A stretch of DNA of 64,000 bases from Gammaproteobacteria bacterium 45_16_T64. GTDB lineage: Bacteria; Pseudomonadota; Gammaproteobacteria; Pseudomonadales; Ketobacteraceae. Each line of letters begins with the position of its first letter. Position 1 is the first letter of the stretch. The translations under genes and the position numbers were made by a program. This document shows, in pieces, positions 59,214 to 64,000 of this stretch. The notes beneath the pieces are model-generated. The model had not been told where the DNA came from. It worked only from the letters and a program-made list of their open reading frames with translations, and did not search any database. The stretch lies in NCBI GenBank assembly GCA_002162955.1, contig MABD01000025.1, positions 1-64,000 on the forward strand, in the 5' to 3' direction.

Positions 59214-60149
59214 ATGGCTGATGAATTCACTCGATGGGACTGTCCTATGCAAGAATATTGGATTAACAATGATGATGTTGCGCTTTATGCCAAGTCGTAT
59301 GGCCAGCCTCATCACCCAACCCTTGTGTTCTTACACGGGTTTCCCGATTGCCATCAAAGCTGGATGTGCCAGGTTGAGGCCTTACAACACAGCTATCATG
59401 TTGTTGTATTTGATATGCGGGGTGTGGGGAGTTCCAGTTGTTCAGCTCGAGATGACGCATACAAGATTGAGTATCTATTGTCAGATATTCAAGCAGTCAT
59501 CGATGCAGTTGTGGGCCACCATAAAAAGGTTCATTTGGTGGGGCATGACTGGGGGTCGGTCATTGGTTGGTCATTTGCCTCAGAGTCGCAGTATAGTCAC
59601 CGCGTCTTATCCTATACCAGCATGTCTGGTCCGCATTTGGGCTTGGTGCCACGTTGGTTGGTTAATGGCATTAAGTCTGGTAATGCACGACGCATTCAGG
59701 GGGTACTTAAACAAATATTTTTCTCTTGGTATATCTATCTATTTAATGTACCCAGGCTGCCGGAATGGATACTGCGTATTAGGGGGCAAAAGATTTGGCC
59801 AAAGGTGTTGGCTGAGAACGGTGTGCCCCAGGGGGATCGATACCTGAAGGCAAGTGCCGATCAAGTGAAGCGGCGATGGCTTCATTCCATTAATTTATAC
59901 CGTGATAATCCGTTGTCTTTACCTCCGGCTCCAGAGGATTCCGGCATTACTATGCCGGTACAATTGATTTTTCCTAAGCAGGATCGCTTTGTCTCAGAGG
60001 CATTATTCGTAGGCTATGAGCGTTATGTGATGGATCTGCGGCGTCATGAGATCGATGGCATGCATTGGGCTCATCATAGCCATGCGATGCAATTTAACGG
60101 CTTATTGATTCGTTTTATTGAAGAGATTGAATCCCTCGGAAAGGCGTGA
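59214..60149 (+). CDS. Alpha/beta hydrolase, epoxide-hydrolase type
   Basis: The 311-residue protein has HGFPDCHQSW as the oxyanion region (near residue 41) and GHDWGS with the nucleophile Asp (near residue 111), as in epoxide hydrolases. MRGVGSS is the GxGxS/T-like loop, and the late His is probably in GMHWAHHSH. A cap domain is present between about 140 and 230. It may open epoxides or hydrolyse esters. It is divergent from the DISM kinase gene and convergent with a Crp-type regulator (10-bp gap). Confidence 0.87.
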   Translation: MADEFTRWDCPMQEYWINNDDVALYAKSYGQPHHPTLVFLHGFPDCHQSWMCQVEALQHSYHVVVFDMRGVGSSSCSARDDAYKIEYLLSDIQAVIDAVVGHHKKVHLVGHDWGSVIGWSFASESQYSHRVLSYTSMSGPHLGLVPRWLVNGIKSGNARRIQGVLKQIFFSWYIYLFNVPRLPEWILRIRGQKIWPKVLAENGVPQGDRYLKASADQVKRRWLHSINLYRDNPLSLPPAPEDSGITMPVQLIFPKQDRFVSEALFVGYERYVMDLRRHEIDGMHWAHHSHAMQFNGLLIRFIEEIESLGKA

Positions 60150-60159
60150 TCAGAGTTGA

Positions 60160-60771
60160 TTAGGTAGTAGAAGATGCGTCAAGTTTTTTACGTAATCTCG
60201 ACAGAGACACCGGCGTAATACCTAAAAACGAGGCCACATGATATTGAGGCAAACGCTCCAATAATTCTGGATACTCTTTGCGAAACCAACGAAACCGTTG
60301 TTCTGCATTTCCCATTAATAATTGGGCTTCATGTTTAGCGTTCTTAACAAACACTTCTTGTAGCATCTTAATTTCTAGCTTTAGCCAGCCAGGATTGTTG
60401 GACGCGACTTTGTGGAGTTCATTGTAGTCCGCAAGCATCAGCTTGGCGGGTTCGAGGACCTGTATGTAATATTGGCAGGGTTCGTTGCTGATGATGGCGC
60501 TAATAGGGGCAAACACTTCACCTTCTTGATAGAAGTGTTGATTGACCTCATTGCCGGATTGATCTACGTAATAGACTCTTAGTAACCCTTCTAGAATAAT
60601 GCACATTTCAATACAGAAGTCGCCTGCTTTGATCCAATGTTCTTGTGCGGGTATTTCTCGGTAACAAAAGGTTTGTGCAATCTCTTCCCAACCCTCAATT
60701 GAAGTGAGGTGCGCTTCTTCAAATTGGCTGCGTAGTTGCTGTGGGGATCTGTCTGAAGGGGGGTGGGTCAT
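60160..60771 (-). CDS. Crp/Fnr-family transcriptional regulator
   Basis: The protein (203 aa) has an N-terminal cyclic-nucleotide-binding beta-barrel (about 30-120; GDFCIEMCIILEGLLRVYY, then EGEVFAPISA) and a C-terminal helix region ending in LPQYHVASFLGITPVSLSRLRKKL. That end is a winged helix recognition helix as in Crp/Fnr proteins. The family is distant from Crp itself. The effector is unknown. Confidence 0.85.
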   Translation of the reverse strand: MTHPPSDRSPQQLRSQFEEAHLTSIEGWEEIAQTFCYREIPAQEHWIKAGDFCIEMCIILEGLLRVYYVDQSGNEVNQHFYQEGEVFAPISAIISNEPCQYYIQVLEPAKLMLADYNELHKVASNNPGWLKLEIKMLQEVFVKNAKHEAQLLMGNAEQRFRWFRKEYPELLERLPQYHVASFLGITPVSLSRLRKKLDASSTT

Positions 60772-60871
60772 ATAAAGCTCTCACGGTTGCCAGTATTATA
60801 GGCAAAAAAGGGAGGGGATGTCTTTATATGACCGTCCTGGGTCAGGTTTATTTATGGTCTAGAGTCCATTC

Positions 60872-63202
60872 TTAGGAGGCTGCATCCGCTGTTGTAAGGA
60901 CACTGGGCTCTTCGGTTACTTGTGTATCATCATATAACTTCAATAAAATAATCGGCAGAAGTATCAGGTCAACAAGAACAGCGCAGACGATGGTGATGAT
61001 AGTGATCGCTGCTATATCTTGATTGGGGGTGAAGTTGGAAAATAACATAGAGCCAAATCCAACGCTCATCATGACGGTAGTGAGCATCATTGCTACCCCG
61101 ACGGTATCCATGGCATAACGTACGGCTTGCTCATTACGATAGGCTAACTGTTCTTTGGCATACTTGTATTTGGATAGGAAGTGAATGGTATCATCTACCA
61201 CAATGCCAAGGGTTAACGTGATACCGACAGACATACCAAACCCGACTTTGCCATCGATTAACGCCCATATCCCGAACGCCATTGCTGCAGGGAAAAGATT
61301 GGGAATAACGCTAACCGCACCTAAGGTTAGCGATCTAAACATAAAGATCAGTAGCACGGAGATTGCTAATAAGGCGGCGACAAACCCTTTCGATAGGTTA
61401 TTCACGTTAGAGTATTGCATATGAGCAAAGGCTAGACCGGAGCTGCCGATAGTTGCTGCTTCGTCGGATAATTGTCTTGCATCGAGCCAAGTTTGTAAGT
61501 CTTGCTCAAGGTCTATTAGGTTTTTGTCGGAGAGTTTATTGTATACCGCAACAACACGGCTTTCGGAGCGGTCAAAATTCATTACGTTATTGAGGTCTTG
61601 TCCAAACGGCAGTGACATTTCGTACATCAGCAGATATTGAGAGGCAAGGTTTCGTGTCTCTGGCGCGCGATACCATGCGGGATCATCTTGATGCATATTT
61701 TTATTGAGGGTTTTCATGACTTCGAGTAACGAGGTGGTGAAGCGTAGCTCTTCTCGTTGACCAAGATAAATATCCAGATCTTCCAGTAGTTGTAAGTATG
61801 CAGGGTCCAAAATGCCACCAGGGTTTGCCGCAGGAATACTAATGTTAATTACAACCGAGCCACCGATGGTGTTCGTGAGAAAATCGATATCCTTACGGAC
61901 CTCTAATCCCTCATCAAAGAACTCCACAAAGTTATCGTCCAGAATATTTTTGGGAATCATCGCGGATAGACTGACGATGATAATCGCAAAGAGTACAATG
62001 ATTTTATTCCCATTTCGTTGATAGAAAGGAACCAACTGACCAATTTTAGGAATGTTGGAAACACCTTTGGCCTTCGATGGAAGGTAATAGACGACGGCGG
62101 GTAAAAACGTCAATGACGCTAACATAGCAAATACAATTCCGATGGCAGATGCAGTACCCATGTGAGCAAAAGGAGGAGAGTCGGCAAAATTTAATGCAAG
62201 AAAACTTAATGCGGTAGTTAAGCTGGTAAATATAATGGGAGTGAAATTGATCTCTATACTTTTTTGTAGGGCTGTTTTCTTATCAAGTCCTTCCGCGAGT
62301 CCTTGGGAGTAATTCACCATTAAGTGGATACAATCGGCCATTGCCAGAATAATGATAATGGCAGGGCTGTTTATCAATACGGGAGAGAGCTTTACCCCGG
62401 TCCACAATACGCCGCCCATGCCAGCGATAATAGATAGTACGCTGGTGGCCATGGCGGCAACGTTACCGACTAAGTCGCGTAAGATAAGTGTCAGGAATAG
62501 AAAAACAATAATGGTGGCAATGGGGAATGTAGTTTTTCCATCGGCCTGTACAATTTCGGGAATAGAGACTTCTAATACGACACCACCAAGGACACGAAAA
62601 TCAATATCTGGATAGTTCGGACTGATGCTAGCAATGCCTTGTTTGACCTGGTTAACCACATCAATCGCGGCATTCGCACTATCGTCTGGCGGCAGATTGA
62701 GAGTGATGGAAACCAGCGATATATCGCCCTCATGGGTAAGTAGGTAGTCTTCTAATCCGGCTTTGTTTACGGCATAGTCTTTTCGCTGTATGACCTCAGC
62801 GGTGGATAACGCTGCGTCTTCCTCAAACAAGTACTCAACCACGAGTTCGTCATCGTTGACTTGGGTATAGAGATGGTTAGTGATGGACTCAACCCGTTGT
62901 GAGTAGGGAACTTGCCAGCCGAACTCGGTAATCTCTCGAATAGCCGCTAAGCTACTTGGGCTGAAGATATCCTTGTTTTTTGGTTCGATCATTACCAGTA
63001 TGTTTTTATCACTGGCAAACTCGTCTTCAATTTGTATTAGGTTGGCGAGACTTGTGTCATCAGGGCGAAAAAAATCCCGCTGATTCGCAGAGAATTCGGT
63101 GTCGATAGCACCTAGGCCCAATAGGGCGGATGCGATAACAATAAATAGAATACTACTGATTCGGTGGTTCATGACCCACGCGGCAAAATGCTTAGCAATC
63201 AT
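60872..63202 (-). CDS. RND/MMPL-family exporter (paralogue of 6589-8910)
   Basis: The 776-residue protein shares the two-half architecture of the first exporter: a first periplasmic loop (about 30-215), a helix block, a second loop (about 415-600) and a second helix block with VVDDTIHFLSKYKYAKEQ. The first-half match is DCIHLMVNYSQGL. Identical short stretches (for example SLPFG and NFD) suggest common descent. Its substrate is probably a hydrophobic molecule. It follows an AraC-type regulator (same strand) and precedes a Crp-type one, either of which might control it. Confidence 0.88.
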   Translation of the reverse strand: MIAKHFAAWVMNHRISSILFIVIASALLGLGAIDTEFSANQRDFFRPDDTSLANLIQIEDEFASDKNILVMIEPKNKDIFSPSSLAAIREITEFGWQVPYSQRVESITNHLYTQVNDDELVVEYLFEEDAALSTAEVIQRKDYAVNKAGLEDYLLTHEGDISLVSITLNLPPDDSANAAIDVVNQVKQGIASISPNYPDIDFRVLGGVVLEVSIPEIVQADGKTTFPIATIIVFLFLTLILRDLVGNVAAMATSVLSIIAGMGGVLWTGVKLSPVLINSPAIIIILAMADCIHLMVNYSQGLAEGLDKKTALQKSIEINFTPIIFTSLTTALSFLALNFADSPPFAHMGTASAIGIVFAMLASLTFLPAVVYYLPSKAKGVSNIPKIGQLVPFYQRNGNKIIVLFAIIIVSLSAMIPKNILDDNFVEFFDEGLEVRKDIDFLTNTIGGSVVINISIPAANPGGILDPAYLQLLEDLDIYLGQREELRFTTSLLEVMKTLNKNMHQDDPAWYRAPETRNLASQYLLMYEMSLPFGQDLNNVMNFDRSESRVVAVYNKLSDKNLIDLEQDLQTWLDARQLSDEAATIGSSGLAFAHMQYSNVNNLSKGFVAALLAISVLLIFMFRSLTLGAVSVIPNLFPAAMAFGIWALIDGKVGFGMSVGITLTLGIVVDDTIHFLSKYKYAKEQLAYRNEQAVRYAMDTVGVAMMLTTVMMSVGFGSMLFSNFTPNQDIAAITIITIVCAVLVDLILLPIILLKLYDDTQVTEEPSVLTTADAAS

Positions 63203-63427
63203 AGAAATGTCCTAACGTAAATAAAGTACAACATTCGTTATTGGCTTTATTGTTATTAGGCGTTGCCAGCAAATGGGTAGTCCGTACCATATCAATATAT
63301 CTTGGGTATAAGAGGACAAAGGCTAGGGCAAAGACGACAGGTTGTGCGAAAGGTTAGTGATATCAGGGGACGTGTGACAGAAGGGTAAACGATGACAGCA
63401 ACGTTTGTAGAGTGAAGGGCGGAGAGT

Positions 63428-64000
63428 TTAGGCGTTGGTTGGATGTAGGCGTATATACTCGCGAGGAGTTTGTCCGGTAAAACGCTTAAACGCCTTAGTG
63501 AAACTAGAGGCGTCTTGAAACCCAACTAAATAGGCAACCTGCTTCGGTGTTTGCTGTTTCTTTGTCATGAGGTAAATCGCGCGTTTGATTTTTGCTTCGT
63601 TTAATAACGCGCGAAAGTGGGTGTCTTCTGAGGCAAGTCGTCGTTGTAGTGTGCGGGGAGTGAGGTGAAGTGTATCTGCGACGGATTCCATTGTTGGAAA
63701 GCTCGTGTCGGATGAGGTAAGAATGTGTCGGATTTGAGTGGCGAGAGAGCGTTCGCTGTTAAGTTCCTGGCGAAGTTGATCGAGTTGTTCTTTGGCTTGG
63801 TTTTGAGCGTCGATACTACCAAAGGGAAAGGGGTCCAATACTGTGGGTAAAGGAATTCGAAAACGGTAGTGAGAACGGTTGAATCGGGTTGTGTTTGGTG
63901 TTTTTTCCAGTAACTGCAATATCTCTGGGCTTTGCGCACAGGCGAAATCCAGATGAATGATATCCCATTTATGCTCTGACATGCTTTTGCCAAACTTCCC
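63428..64000 (-). CDS. AraC-family regulator, cut by the window end
   Basis: The visible 190 residues include the last part of the sensor domain and the C-terminal AraC helix-turn-helix pair (about 120-180 of the visible part; LHLTPRTLQRRLASEDTHF, then YLVGFQDASSFTKAF and TPREYI). The frame stays open to base 64000, so the beginning is outside. An internal ATG at 63982 would give a 184-residue protein lacking most of the sensor domain usual in this family. The length missing is probably about 150 residues. Confidence 0.85.
   Translation of the reverse strand, partial: GKFGKSMSEHKWDIIHLDFACAQSPEILQLLEKTPNTTRFNRSHYRFRIPLPTVLDPFPFGSIDAQNQAKEQLDQLRQELNSERSLATQIRHILTSSDTSFPTMESVADTLHLTPRTLQRRLASEDTHFRALLNEAKIKRAIYLMTKKQQTPKQVAYLVGFQDASSFTKAFKRFTGQTPREYIRLHPTNA

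Overview
The window looks like chromosomal DNA of a free-living, probably marine, gammaproteobacterium. By eye the base composition is in the mid-40s % GC. Supporting signs are the many lipoproteins with Gram-negative lipoboxes, two RND/MMPL exporters, long hybrid sensor kinases, a GGDEF/EAL protein, a GlyGly-CTERM-like secreted metallopeptidase and fatty-acid degradation genes (a DmdC-like acyl-CoA dehydrogenase and FadH). The genus cannot be fixed from this sequence. I saw no rRNA, tRNA, CRISPR array, prophage or replication origin.

Layout. 0-0.8 kb: the end of an IS21-type insertion sequence that cuts the 5' part off a periplasmic solute-binding protein gene. 0.8-6.6 kb: lipase-like hydrolase, aminotransferase/cupin/SRPBCC run, YCII protein, leucine-rich lipoprotein, SDR. 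6.6-12.5 kb: a tightly coupled minus-strand operon of two GNAT-like proteins, a GH3-family acyl-adenylating enzyme and an RND exporter, which is the best candidate for an undescribed biosynthesis/export system. 12.8-20.2 kb: beta-propeller lipoprotein, CHASE-PAS-GGDEF-EAL protein carrying a G10 tract, lipoprotein, solute-binding protein, amidase. 20.3-25.8 kb: DUF4124-metalloprotease, NHL-repeat protein, a decayed paralogue of a hybrid histidine kinase, and the intact kinase. The NHL gene and the intact kinase are preceded by copies of the same 50-bp block. 26-30.6 kb: acyl-CoA dehydrogenase and LysR divergent from GST and SDR. 30.8-34.9 kb: a Pho-box-like site before a 1010-residue secreted metallopeptidase, then an SGNH lipoprotein.

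34.9-36.2 kb is an AT-rich gap without a convincing gene, apart from a decayed IS6-type transposase fragment. 36.2-42.9 kb: fadH, two secreted proteins, an HTH-alpha/beta-hydrolase fusion behind a perfect 26-bp inverted repeat, and a zinc-ribbon protein. 42.9-47.2 kb: two GNATs, a GyrI-like protein, an FMN reductase divergent from a LysR regulator, a glyoxalase-fold protein and a protein of unknown family. 47.4-53.9 kb: beta-propeller lipoprotein, a peroxiredoxin divergent from a TetR regulator with two palindromic operators between them, and several unknown or envelope proteins. 54-59 kb: an OmpR-type two-component pair and a 7TMR-DISM hybrid kinase. 59.2-64 kb: epoxide-hydrolase-like protein, Crp/Fnr regulator, a second RND exporter and an AraC regulator that runs off the window.

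Recurrent themes are envelope/lipid handling (two paralogous RND exporters, acyl-adenylating enzyme, hydrolases, beta-oxidation accessory enzymes), signal transduction (three histidine kinases, a kinase relic and one c-di-GMP protein) and secreted or lipid-anchored repeat proteins. Most regulators sit next to the genes they probably control. Starts were moved inward from the longest frame where a ribosome binding site or a signal peptide argued for it. All functional calls rest on motif reading, not on database searches.
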